Shown: one piece after another, positions 1-8,288 of the stretch
Layout of the letters: each line of letters opens with the position of its first letter
How positions within the stretch are numbered: the stretch's first letter is position 1
Source: Streptomyces hyaluromycini
GTDB taxonomy: Bacteria > Actinomycetota > Actinomycetes > Streptomycetales > Streptomycetaceae
DNA: 64,000 bases
NCBI RefSeq assembly: GCF_002217755.1
Contig: NZ_BCFL01000027.1
Location: 211,209-275,208, forward strand
Direction of reading: 5' to 3'
Notes under the pieces: model-generated
The model's database searches: none
Seen by the model: the letters and a program-made list of their open reading frames with translations, nothing else
Told to the model about the DNA's origin: nothing
Program-made: the position numbers and the translations under genes

Positions 1-336
1 CAGCTCCCGCTCCGGCGACCCCCCGGTGTTGCAGGTCACCGCCAGCCGCTCGCCGCCCGCGCGCCCGCCCGGACCGCCGATCTCGGCCTGGATCGCGCTC
101 GCCATGATCCCGAAGAACGGGTCGGCGATGTCGTTGACGAGGATGCCGACCAGGTCGGAGGTGGCCGCCGCGAGCGCGCTCGCCGGCCCGTTGAGGACGT
201 AGTCCAGCTCGTCCACCGCCCGCAGCACCCGTTCCCGGGTGGTCGCCGCCACGGGGTAGTTGCCGTTCAGTACGCGCGACACCGTCGCGGGCGAGACCTG
301 GGCGCGGGCCGCCACGTCCGCCAGGGTCACCGTCAT
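1..336 (-). CDS. LacI family transcriptional repressor, C-terminus beyond window
   Basis: The first 112 codons of a LacI/GalR-type repressor are present; the rest lies beyond the left edge. The N-terminal helix-turn-helix is typical: LADVAARAQVSPATVSRVLN at residues 4-23, followed by the hinge and the start of the periplasmic-binding-like ligand domain (VGILVNDIADPFFG, about residues 66-79). The ATG at 336 was chosen because the helix-turn-helix starts directly after it. It is divergent from the Gfo/Idh/MocA - DUF993 - isomerase operon, so it is probably the local repressor of that operon and of itself. The effector is unknown but presumably a sugar or sugar-derived compound of the pathway encoded next door. 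Confidence 0.9.
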   Translation of the reverse strand, partial: MTVTLADVAARAQVSPATVSRVLNGNYPVAATTRERVLRAVDELDYVLNGPASALAAATSDLVGILVNDIADPFFGIMASAIQAEIGGPGGRAGGERLAVTCNTGGSPEREL

Positions 337-529
337 CTCGTCGTCCTCCGGTCGCGCATCTCGTCGTACGCCGTTGTACACAGGCCGATCAACAGCCAGC
401 TCACAGGAAGCCCCCTTGCCGTGCAGACCATAAGGCCATTCACTCCTGTCGTTCGCCCCCTCGAACAACTCGACCCCATCACGGTCTTGTACAGACCTGG
501 GTTCAAAGGCTAGCTTCTGACCGTATAGA

Positions 530-537
530 AAGCGCTT
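530..537. promoter_or_regulatory. Probable LacI-type operator core
   Basis: AAGCGCTT is a perfect 8-bp palindrome with the central CG typical of LacI/GalR operators, 39 bp upstream of the GTG at 576. It lies in the 239-bp divergent region between the LacI-type gene and the catabolic operon. The same region holds two copies of TTGTACA (374-380 and 487-493), of unknown meaning. Confidence 0.5.
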
Positions 538-575
538 GCTGCGTTGCTGAGACGCACGCGGACGAAGGGAAACAC

Positions 576-1733
576 GTGAACCGCAAGACGGTGCGTATCG
601 CCATGAACGGCGTCACCGGGCGCATGGGCTACCGCCAGCACCTCGTCCGCTCGATCCTCGCCCTGCGCGAGCAGGGCGGACTCGACCTCGGCGACGGCAC
701 GGTGCTGTGGCCGGAACCGGTCCTCGTCGGCCGCCGCGAGCACGCGCTCCGCGAGATCGCCGACCGCCACGGTCTGTCCGCCGAGCACATCTCGACGGAC
801 CTGTCGGCCGTGCTCGCCGACCCCACCATCGACATCTACTTCGACTCCCAGGTCACCTCGGCCCGCGAGGAGGCCCTCCAGCAGGCCATCGCGGCCGGGA
901 AGCACATCTACACCGAGAAGCCGACGGCCACCTCCCTGGAGGGCGCCCTGGAGCTGGCCCGGCTCGCGCAGGCCAAGGGCGTCAAGTCCGGCGTCGTCCA
1001 GGACAAGATCTTCCTGCCCGGCCTGCTGAAGCTGAAGCGGCTCATCGACGGCGGCTTCTTCGGCCGGATCCTGTCGGTCCGCGGCGAGTTCGGCTACTGG
1101 GTCTTCGAGGGCGACTGGCAGGAGGCGCAGCGCCCGTCCTGGAACTACCGAGCGGAGGACGGCGGCGGCATCGTCGTCGACATGTTCCCGCACTGGGAGT
1201 ACGTCCTGCACGAGCTGTTCGGCCGCGTGAAGTCCGTCCAGGCCCTCACCGCCACCCACATCCCGCAGCGCTGGGACGAGAACGGCAAGCCCTACGACGC
1301 GACGGCGGACGACGCCGCGTACGGCGTCTTCGAGCTCGACGGCGGCGCCGTCGCCCAGATCAACTCCTCCTGGGCGGTCCGCGTCAACCGTGACGAACTG
1401 GTCGAGTTCCAGGTGGACGGCACCGAAGGCTCAGCGGTCGCCGGCCTGCGGAACTGCCGTGTCCAGCACCGCAGCGCGACTCCCAAGCCGGTCTGGAACC
1501 CGGACATCCCGGCCACCTACGCCTTCCGCGAGCAGTGGCAGGAGATCCCCGACAACACCGAGTTCGACAACGGCTTCAAGGCCCAGTGGGAGCTGTTCCT
1601 CAAGCACGTCTACGCCGACGCCCCCTACCACTGGGACCTGCTGGCCGGCGCCCGCGGCGTCCAGCTCGCCGAGCTGGGCCTGAGGTCGTCGACGGAGGGC
1701 CGCCGCATCGACGTACCGGAGATCGAACTGTGA
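576..1733 (+). CDS. Gfo/Idh/MocA family oxidoreductase
   Basis: A 385-aa NAD(P)-dependent dehydrogenase of the Gfo/Idh/MocA superfamily. The N-terminus carries a Rossmann-type nucleotide-binding segment (VRIAMNGVTGRMGYR, residues 5-19), and the family motif EKPTA is near residue 114, where Lys is normally catalytic. The C-terminal alpha/beta domain starts near residue 140. These enzymes oxidise or epimerise sugars, inositols and their acids; the exact substrate cannot be read from sequence. It is first in a three-gene operon: its TGA overlaps the GTG of the DUF993 gene by four bases, which suggests translational coupling. The start is the GTG at 576, just after the operator region. A LacI-type repressor is divergent and probably controls it. 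Confidence 0.88.
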   Translation: MNRKTVRIAMNGVTGRMGYRQHLVRSILALREQGGLDLGDGTVLWPEPVLVGRREHALREIADRHGLSAEHISTDLSAVLADPTIDIYFDSQVTSAREEALQQAIAAGKHIYTEKPTATSLEGALELARLAQAKGVKSGVVQDKIFLPGLLKLKRLIDGGFFGRILSVRGEFGYWVFEGDWQEAQRPSWNYRAEDGGGIVVDMFPHWEYVLHELFGRVKSVQALTATHIPQRWDENGKPYDATADDAAYGVFELDGGAVAQINSSWAVRVNRDELVEFQVDGTEGSAVAGLRNCRVQHRSATPKPVWNPDIPATYAFREQWQEIPDNTEFDNGFKAQWELFLKHVYADAPYHWDLLAGARGVQLAELGLRSSTEGRRIDVPEIEL

Positions 1734-2881
1734 CCATCCACCTTCCCGCCGCGGACGGGTCGGTGCGGGCGTACGAACCCCGCACCGAGCCGTCCGCCCT
1801 CACCCCGGGCACCCCCTTCACCTCCCGTACGGTCTTCTCGGCGGCGCACGTCGTCGCCGACCCCTTCGCGGACACGAACCCCGACGCGCCCGCCGCCGTC
1901 GACTGGGACGCCACCCTCGCCTTCCGCCGCCACCTGTGGTCGCACGGCCTGGGTGTCGCCGAGGCGATGGACACCGCCCAGCGCGGCATGGGCCTGGACT
2001 GGGCGGGCGCGGCCGAGCTGATCCGCCGCAGCGCCGCCGAGGCCCGCGCCGTCGGCGGCGCGATCGCCTGCGGTGTGGGGACGGACCAGATCACCGGCGG
2101 CTCCCTGGCCGAGATCCGGGCCGCGTACGAGGAGCAGCTCGCGCTCGTCGAGGAGTCGGGCGCCCAGGCCATCCTGATGGCCTCCCGGGCGCTCGCGGCG
2201 GCCGCCTCCGGCCCCGAGGACTACCTCGACGTCTACGGCCACCTGCTGCGCCAGTCCGCCGAGCCGGTGGTCCTGCACTGGCTGGGCCCGATGTTCGACC
2301 CGGCGCTGGCGGGCTACTGGGGCTCGGCCGACCTCGACACGGCCACCGACACCTTCCTGGAGGTCATCGCCGCCCACCCCGACAAGGTCGACGGCATCAA
2401 GGTCTCCCTGCTGGACGCGCAGCGCGAGGTCGACCTGCGCCGCCGCCTCCCGCAGGGCGTCCGCTGCTACACCGGCGACGACTTCAACTACCCCGAGCTG
2501 ATCGCGGGCGACGAGCAGGGCTTCAGCCACGCCCTGCTCGGCATCTTCGACCCGCTGGGGCCGCTGGCGGCGGAGGCGGTCCGGGTCCTGGACACCGGTG
2601 ACACGGCGGGCTTCCGCGGCCTCCTGGACCCCACCGTGGAGCTCTCCCGGCACCTCTTCCAGACCCCCACCCGCTTCTACAAGACGGGCGTGGTCTTCCT
2701 GGCCTGGCTGGCCGGCCACCAGTCCCACTTCACGATGGTCGGCGGCCTGCAGTCGGCGCGCTCCCTGCCGCACTTCGCGCGCGCCTACGAACTCGCCGAC
2801 GGCCTGGGCCTGTTCCCCGACCCGAAGCTGGCCGAGGACCGTATGAAGACCCTCCTCGCCCTGTACGGAGTGAACCAGTGA
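1730..2881 (+). CDS. DUF993 / dihydrodipicolinate synthase-like protein
   Basis: A 383-aa protein of the DUF993 family, a dihydrodipicolinate-synthase-like TIM-barrel group found mainly in actinobacterial sugar operons. The open frame extends further upstream, but the GTG at 1730 overlaps the preceding TGA (GTGA) and is the likely start; the upstream part is a shadow of the oxidoreductase gene. Visible segments include a barrel-like region around DKVDGIKVSLLDAQRE (about residues 216-231), where a Schiff-base lysine could lie. An aldolase or dehydratase role on a keto-sugar intermediate fits the neighbours but is inference. The TGA again overlaps the GTG of the next gene by four bases, so the three genes are probably made in coordination. 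Confidence 0.82.
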   Translation: MTIHLPAADGSVRAYEPRTEPSALTPGTPFTSRTVFSAAHVVADPFADTNPDAPAAVDWDATLAFRRHLWSHGLGVAEAMDTAQRGMGLDWAGAAELIRRSAAEARAVGGAIACGVGTDQITGGSLAEIRAAYEEQLALVEESGAQAILMASRALAAAASGPEDYLDVYGHLLRQSAEPVVLHWLGPMFDPALAGYWGSADLDTATDTFLEVIAAHPDKVDGIKVSLLDAQREVDLRRRLPQGVRCYTGDDFNYPELIAGDEQGFSHALLGIFDPLGPLAAEAVRVLDTGDTAGFRGLLDPTVELSRHLFQTPTRFYKTGVVFLAWLAGHQSHFTMVGGLQSARSLPHFARAYELADGLGLFPDPKLAEDRMKTLLALYGVNQ

Positions 2882-3711
2882 CCGGCGACCTGTCCCGTTT
2901 CTCCATCAACCAGATGACCGTCAAACAGCTGTCGCTGCCCGAACTGGCCGACGCCTGCCTGGAACTGGGCGTGCCGGGCGTCGGCCTGTGGCGCGAGCCG
3001 GTGCAGTCCTACGGCGTCGACGCGACCGCCAAGCTGGTCCGCGAGGCGGGCCTGACCGTCACCACCCTGTGCCGCGGCGGCTTCTTCACGGCCATCGACC
3101 CGGACGAGCGCGCCGCCGCGCTCGCCGACAACCGGCGGGCGGTCGAGGAGGCCGCGACCCTCGGCACGGACACCCTGGTCCTGGTCTCCGGCGGCCTGCC
3201 GGCCGGCTCCAAGGACCTGCACGGCGCCCGGGAGCGGATCGCCGACGCCCTCGCCGAACTCGGCCCCTACGCCGAACAGCACGGCGTCCGCCTGGCCATC
3301 GAGCCCCTGCACCCGATGTTCGCCTCCGACCGCTGCGTGGTCTCCACCCTCGCCCAGGCGCTGGACCTCGCGGAACGCTTCCCGGCCCACCAGGTCGGCG
3401 TCACGGTCGACACGTATCACATCTGGTGGGACGACCGGGCGCCCGAGCAGATCGCCCGGGCCGGTGCGGGCGGCCGTATCCACACCTTCCAACTCGCCGA
3501 CTGGACCACCCCGTTGCCGGAGGGCGTCCTCAACGGCCGCGGCCAGATCGGCGACGGCGCGATCGACATGCGCGAGTGGAAGGGGTACGTGGAGGCGGCC
3601 GGCTACACCGGTCCCATCGAGGTCGAGCTGTTCAACGACGGGCTGTGGGCGAGGGACGGCCGCGAGGTGCTGGCGGAGACGGCGAACCGGTTCGTGGCGT
3701 ACACGGCGTAG
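2878..3711 (+). CDS. Sugar phosphate isomerase/epimerase (AP endonuclease 2 fold)
   Basis: A 277-aa TIM-barrel protein of the xylose-isomerase-like / AP-endonuclease-2 superfamily, which holds IolE, IolI, hydroxypyruvate isomerase and many sugar epimerases. Metal-site-like segments are visible: AIEPLHPMFA (Glu near 142), VTVDTYHIWWDD (Asp/His near 180-185), HTFQLADW and a late IEVELFNDGLW with Glu. The GTG at 2878 overlaps the upstream TGA and is the start. It ends the operon; the next gene is on the opposite strand 116 bp away. With the oxidoreductase and the DUF993 protein it probably forms an oxidation-isomerisation-cleavage pathway for a sugar or polyol. Confidence 0.85.
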   Translation: MTGDLSRFSINQMTVKQLSLPELADACLELGVPGVGLWREPVQSYGVDATAKLVREAGLTVTTLCRGGFFTAIDPDERAAALADNRRAVEEAATLGTDTLVLVSGGLPAGSKDLHGARERIADALAELGPYAEQHGVRLAIEPLHPMFASDRCVVSTLAQALDLAERFPAHQVGVTVDTYHIWWDDRAPEQIARAGAGGRIHTFQLADWTTPLPEGVLNGRGQIGDGAIDMREWKGYVEAAGYTGPIEVELFNDGLWARDGREVLAETANRFVAYTA

Positions 3712-3827
3712 TCCGGCCCGGCGGCCGAAGAAGCGAACCTGCTCTCCGGCCGCCGGTCGTACCTCGGTCCCTCTCTGCCCTGCCCTGGGCCACGCACCCG
3801 TCCGGCCAGGCCACTCCTCACTCCTGG

Positions 3828-4160
3828 TCAGGCCGAGGCCTTCCGGCTGACATGGACGACGAGCTCACCCACGAGCGTCAGGACCACCAACGCCAGGCAG
3901 CACAGGACGCCGAGCAGGCCGGCCGCGATGACATAGACCGAGCGCAGGTCCGTGCACTCGAAGGCCGGTGAACAGCCGAGGGTCCGCGGGTCCGTCCGTG
4001 GCCCCATCGCGTTCCAGCCGATGACGAGGCAGAGCACGGAGACCACGGCCGCGCTGGACAACCCGACCCACCGGATGCGCCGGGTTGCCCACCAGGACGC
4101 GATCCATCCCACGAGGATCACCGCCGGCAGGATGAACACATAGTCGGGGACTACGCCCAT
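3828..4160 (-). CDS. Small integral membrane protein of unknown function
   Basis: A 110-aa protein with about three hydrophobic segments (residues 7-24, 31-49 and 74-98) separated by a short loop with two cysteines (LGCSPAFECTD). I do not recognise a family. The ATG at 4160 lies inside the end of the upstream gene, whose stop is at 4151-4153, so the two genes overlap by 10 bp. It is last in a leftward operon with a Tat-signal protein and a DUF1906 hydrolase-like protein, which suggests a cell-envelope role or simple co-expression. Confidence 0.65.
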   Translation of the reverse strand: MGVVPDYVFILPAVILVGWIASWWATRRIRWVGLSSAAVVSVLCLVIGWNAMGPRTDPRTLGCSPAFECTDLRSVYVIAAGLLGVLCCLALVVLTLVGELVVHVSRKASA

Positions 4161-5182
4161 GTGGAATCGCTCCGCGACATCGTGGTGCGGCCGGTCAGCC
4201 GCTGGGAAACGTGGTTGCCCATGTCAATCAAGTTTACCGTCGGGTGCTTGACGGTCGGCAGGTCGCCCGTCGGCCTGCGGGTCTTCACCTCCAGTTCCAG
4301 GTCGAGCCGGTCGCCGGCCTTGAGCTTCACTCTCGTGACCCACCGGGTCTCGAACAGCGACGCGGTCCGGGTGTCCGAGAGGAGCCGCACTCCCGCGTCG
4401 TGCCTCTTGTCGTTGAGCCGGGCGCCGACGATTTCGACGTCCGAGACGACCTGGGGGTCCAGCGCGACGGAGAAGGACGCGGCCACCGGGGTCGTGCCCG
4501 GTCCGACGCTGCTCAGCGTGATCCGCGTGGGGTAGTAGTACCAACGCTTGCCGTCGGCCCACTCGTAGCGGTTCCACACGCCGCTCACCTCCAGGCCCCA
4601 CGGTGTGGCGGCTCCGCCGAAGGCGTGCGGACGACTGGGCCGGAGGCTCCGCCGACCGCCCGGCTTCGTGTCCTTGTGGCCCACGGCCGCAGTGGCGTCC
4701 GCAGGTCCGGCGACGAGGTCGCGGGGGTACAGCACGGGAGACGCGGTCCCCACGACGACCACCGGGTCGCTGCCCGCCGGGAGCGCCTCGGCCAGAGTGA
4801 TCGTGCAGGTGGTGACCAGGGTCTTGGGGTCGGTGGCGATGGTGCTCGTCGTGCGCAGCCGCCGGGTGCCGACGGTGGCCACCGCGCTGGGCAGCGGGGC
4901 GTAGACCCGGGGGTCGTAGCTGATGGCGACCTGCGTCCCGGCAGGCAGATCCGTACCGGAGTGCTGCACCTGGACCGCGAGTTGTCTGGGGAACGCGGCC
5001 GGTTCGGTGCCGACTTTCGCGAGGACGGCGACCGGGCTCGCGGCGACCGGGACCAGTTCCACACCGGCGGCCGCGGTGCCGGCCCACGCCGGGCCCGGAC
5101 CGGCGAACGTGACGGCGCCGACGCCCAGCGTCAGACCTCCCAGTACCAGCACGCGCCGACGGGTGACGTTCGAGTCGGTCAT
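4151..5182 (-). CDS. Secreted protein with Tat-like signal, unknown function
   Basis: A 343-aa exported protein. Residues 1-35 look like a twin-arginine signal (TRRRVLVLGG, then a hydrophobic run ending in AWA). The mature part is rich in beta-strand-like segments with no catalytic motif I can name; a bacterial Ig-like or adhesin-like fold is possible. The ATG at 5182 was chosen because GGGGAA precedes it at good spacing. An ATG at 5203 overlaps the upstream stop (ATGA) but has no clear ribosome-binding site. It sits between a DUF1906 protein and a small membrane protein in one operon, so it may act at the cell surface with them. Confidence 0.7.
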   Translation of the reverse strand: MTDSNVTRRRVLVLGGLTLGVGAVTFAGPGPAWAGTAAAGVELVPVAASPVAVLAKVGTEPAAFPRQLAVQVQHSGTDLPAGTQVAISYDPRVYAPLPSAVATVGTRRLRTTSTIATDPKTLVTTCTITLAEALPAGSDPVVVVGTASPVLYPRDLVAGPADATAAVGHKDTKPGGRRSLRPSRPHAFGGAATPWGLEVSGVWNRYEWADGKRWYYYPTRITLSSVGPGTTPVAASFSVALDPQVVSDVEIVGARLNDKRHDAGVRLLSDTRTASLFETRWVTRVKLKAGDRLDLELEVKTRRPTGDLPTVKHPTVNLIDMGNHVSQRLTGRTTMSRSDSTWA

Positions 5183-5199
5183 GTCGAATTCCCCATTCC

Positions 5200-7563
5200 T
5201 CATGAGCAGTACTGGACGACGGCGTCCTTGAAGGCGGTCGCCACACCGGACAGCGCGGCGTCGGACATGAACCCGGGAGTCGGGCAGGTCACGGACTGGG
5301 TCGTCTTGAGCCAGAAGGCATCCCGGATACCGGCCATTTGCGGGTCGGCGGTGTTGCTGGTCATGGCGCTGAGGGCGGCGGCCGCCACCGTGTCGGGGGA
5401 ACTGCCGAAGCGGATCGAGTAGAACGAGGCCCGGCGTGCCGCAGCCGCGTCGGCCGACGCGTAGCCCGCCTTGAAACCCGTCGACAGCGGTTGGCCGGAA
5501 CCCTGCCTGACGGCAAGCCCCAGGACGTAGGAGTCCATGTCGGCGAGGAGGTCGTCGAGCGAGAAGTACGTGCTGTCGCCCTTTCCGGCGATCTGGTCCG
5601 CGGCGTAGAGGTACGCCTGGTCGTCGGAGAGCCCGCTCAGGTAGAACTGCGCCAACACGCTGACGAGGTCGCCGCCCCAACTCCCGAAGTCCGTCAGGTT
5701 GGCCGATGTGAGGTCGCCCGGCACTCCACTGGTGATGACCGCGCCGCAGGACGCGCCGAAGTGGTCGATGTCGGCGTCCCACAGCAGGCCCGGGTCGCGG
5801 AGCGGGCCCGCGTACGGCTCGTCGGGATAGGTGTTCACGAAGTCGACGAAACCCTGGTCGAGTTCGCCGAAAACCGTGTCGGAACCGGTGAACACGTACT
5901 TCGACGTGCGGGCCCGAAGGTACTGCGCGACCAGTTCCTGCGCGGAGCGCGAGGTGTTTCCCTGATCGATCCACTGGCCCGCTCTGGCCTCCACCCAGAT
6001 CATGTACGTGTAGAAGGCGTCGTTGGGGTCGCGCGGCCGGGTGACGCTGTTGATGCCCGGGTCCATCCCGGAGGCGATGTCGTTGTCGATCTCGACGGCC
6101 CCACTGGTGCCGGTGGCCAGGGTGAAGTCCTTGATCTGGTCGAAGGCCCAGTTGTCCGGGAGCGGGTATCCGAGATTTCCGCTGTAACCGGTGGACATGC
6201 CGCTGACGAAACTCCGGGTGGTGAGGCCCTCAGCCTCGAGGCGGAGGCAGGTGTTGCGACATCCGTACACACCGATCGCGTACTGGCTGCCCATCGCGCT
6301 GATGCCGTTGTTGATTCCCCGGAAGTGCGGAATGATCGCACTCGTGATGTCGTCGTCGGTCGCGTCGAAATCGACCGAGAAATAGATGACCGTGCCGTAC
6401 GGTATACCGAAGGTGATCGCAGCTTCGGCCGCGTCGTTTCCGGCCTCGGTCCCCAGCGGTCCGCTGAAATCACTGATCGTGTTCCCCTCTTCCTGCCAGA
6501 TCGGGAAGAGGGAAAGACCGCTGTCGAAGATCAGCGCGATCTCGGAATTCGTGAGGACCTTGTTCGTGCCGCCCGTGAGATAACGGCCCACTATGGAGTA
6601 GCCGTTGTCCTTCACCGTCTGGATGGTGGTCGCGTTCAGCGGGTACATGCAGTCGAACGCGGTGCCCTTGCGGTCCGGGTCACCGGTGGACACCAGCAGC
6701 GACATCCAGGTTGCGTAGTCGCCGGCGCCGGAAGCCGAGAGCGAGCTGAACCGCTGGAAGGCCTTCACCGTGGCCTCCAGATCGGAGCCGAACGTCCCGC
6801 CGCCGTCGCCCCAGTGGGCGTCGTAGCCGTTGAACGCGACGGCGCACTGGAACAGCCGCACCCAGCCGGCCGAGCCCGAGTCCTGCGAGCCGTCGGCGAC
6901 GTACGCCGTCGTCTTGAGCGCCCCTTCGGTGGTCGGACCGATGGAGCCCGTCACCTGGCTGTCCGTCAGGCCCATCTGGTACTGGATACCCAGGACCAGG
7001 GCCTGCTGGACGTTGCGGGAGAAGTGCCCGTCGCACGGGCCGATGAAGAACTGGCCCTTTCCGTAGTACGCGTCGTTGAGCCATCGCTGACAGGTCTGGA
7101 TCATGCTGGAGCCGCCGGCCGTGAGCACGTACGCGTCCATGGTCAGCAGCGCCTTGAAGGCCTTCGGCTCCACGTTGTAGAGCTGTGAGCCGGGAACTTC
7201 CGGGCCGGGCAGGCCCATGTCGGCCACCAGCGCGGTCAGGCCGGCGCCGGTGGACACGTTGAAGCCGCCGTCGATGTCGCCGCCGCTGTAGCCCTTGCAG
7301 TAGAGGGCGGCCTCCGCGATCGTCCGCATGTTGATGTTGCCGGAGTCCCGCCCAACCGGACCGTACGCGTTCAGGTCCGCCCATGTCGTCGGCCCGAAGT
7401 TGTCGGACAGCGTGGTGATGCCGAGTTCGTGCTGGAGTGCCCGGGTGAGGCAGTAGATCGTCTCCCAGCCGGTCATTCCGTTCTCGGTGCACGGGTTGTA
7501 TCCCGATACGCCCGCATACGTTGCGTTGACCCATTGCTGCGCCTTGAGAACCATCTGATCCAC
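5200..7563 (-). CDS. DUF1906 (Rv2525c-like) glycoside-hydrolase-like protein
   Basis: A protein of about 787 aa with several modules. The N-terminal third has two segments resembling the peptidoglycan-binding-like repeats that often accompany this family (VLKAQQWVNATY... and IQTCQRWLNDAYYGKG...). The middle carries a DUF1906/Rv2525c-type TIM-barrel domain: FDCMYPLN at its start, YSIVGRYLTGG, then VIYFSVDFDATDDD and WAFDQI, with acidic residues that could be catalytic. The C-terminal third is not recognised. No signal peptide is evident at the chosen GTG at 7563, which is preceded by AGAAGGG at 7 bp; an ATG at 7635 is the alternative. The frame remains open to 7848 but that part looks non-coding. 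It heads a leftward operon with two exported or membrane proteins. Confidence 0.78.
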   Translation of the reverse strand: MDQMVLKAQQWVNATYAGVSGYNPCTENGMTGWETIYCLTRALQHELGITTLSDNFGPTTWADLNAYGPVGRDSGNINMRTIAEAALYCKGYSGGDIDGGFNVSTGAGLTALVADMGLPGPEVPGSQLYNVEPKAFKALLTMDAYVLTAGGSSMIQTCQRWLNDAYYGKGQFFIGPCDGHFSRNVQQALVLGIQYQMGLTDSQVTGSIGPTTEGALKTTAYVADGSQDSGSAGWVRLFQCAVAFNGYDAHWGDGGGTFGSDLEATVKAFQRFSSLSASGAGDYATWMSLLVSTGDPDRKGTAFDCMYPLNATTIQTVKDNGYSIVGRYLTGGTNKVLTNSEIALIFDSGLSLFPIWQEEGNTISDFSGPLGTEAGNDAAEAAITFGIPYGTVIYFSVDFDATDDDITSAIIPHFRGINNGISAMGSQYAIGVYGCRNTCLRLEAEGLTTRSFVSGMSTGYSGNLGYPLPDNWAFDQIKDFTLATGTSGAVEIDNDIASGMDPGINSVTRPRDPNDAFYTYMIWVEARAGQWIDQGNTSRSAQELVAQYLRARTSKYVFTGSDTVFGELDQGFVDFVNTYPDEPYAGPLRDPGLLWDADIDHFGASCGAVITSGVPGDLTSANLTDFGSWGGDLVSVLAQFYLSGLSDDQAYLYAADQIAGKGDSTYFSLDDLLADMDSYVLGLAVRQGSGQPLSTGFKAGYASADAAAARRASFYSIRFGSSPDTVAAAALSAMTSNTADPQMAGIRDAFWLKTTQSVTCPTPGFMSDAALSGVATAFKDAVVQYCS

Positions 7564-7966
7564 AGAGCGGCCCTTCTGGTTGTCGGCACCCTGGTAATTG
7601 CGTTCGCGGTCGAAGAGAGCGTCCTCACGGCCCATTCCGACTGCCCGGACCAGGGAAGATCGATAGTCAGTCTTTAATCGTTCTTTGTTGCGCTCGATAT
7701 GGCGTCCGTGTCCCCTGGATCGGTCACCGCTCTCTGAATCCACTTGCGTGGGGACGGTCGCCGGGGAAGTCGGCGAATTACATCCCGAGCGGCTCGAACG
7801 AAGATCACCATACGGCGTGACGGGGCCTTTTGTGGCGAGCGGAGGCATGAATATTCGGCGGGCCGAATCTCATATTCCGCATTCAGGCGACTTCATCCGT
7901 CCTGCGGTATCCGAGGGCGGTGACGAGTTGCTCGTGCCACTCCATCGCGGAAGCCGACTTCGGAGG
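7564..7966. other. Gene-poor region upstream of the DUF1906 operon
   Basis: About 400 bp without a convincing gene. The stretch near 7655-7700 is relatively AT-rich and is the likely promoter region of the leftward DUF1906 operon. The remainder shows no reading frame with Streptomyces-like coding pattern. Confidence 0.5.
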
Positions 7967-8181
7967 TCAGCTGCTGAAACGCCCGTCTCGTACGGCCCCT
8001 ACGAACGCGGCCCAGCCGCCCGCCGAGAAGACCAACGCCGGGCCGGCGGCTCCGGCCTTGCTGTCGCGGACGGTGCGGTGGCGTGGCCAGGGGTGATCTC
8101 CAGGCGGTCGTTCTCAACACCGCCGCTGCAACTGGACTTGTGCCATCCGAAGACGGTTTCCACCAGCTCCGGGCTCTTCAT
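7967..8181 (-). pseudogene. DUF397 domain gene broken by a one-base frameshift
   Basis: The first part reads WHKSSCSGGVENDRLEI, a clear DUF397 start; the second part, TVRDSKAGAAGPALVF then GGWAAFV, is the rest of the domain but in another frame. The frames join near 8073-8077 if one base is restored, so a single deletion, or a sequencing error, splits the gene. The residue usually Cys in the second motif is Arg here, which fits decay. Translation would begin at ATG 8181 or the TTG just before it. DUF397 proteins normally partner an adjacent XRE-type regulator; none is beside this copy, unlike the intact pair at 27-28 kb. Confidence 0.72.
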
Positions 8182-8288
8182 CAAGTTGCCTGCGAGAAAG
8201 CCTCCTGAGTTTCGAGAGCGGGGGCGTGCGGTTGCCGGGTTGACCCTCGACCTTGTGCAGGGCCCAGAGTGCCGGTGTGGAGAACGAC

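Noticed and set aside
7564..7848. Upstream extension of the DUF1906 protein
   Set aside because: Part of it is AT-rich, shows no signal peptide or domain, and a better start with a ribosome-binding site exists at 7563.
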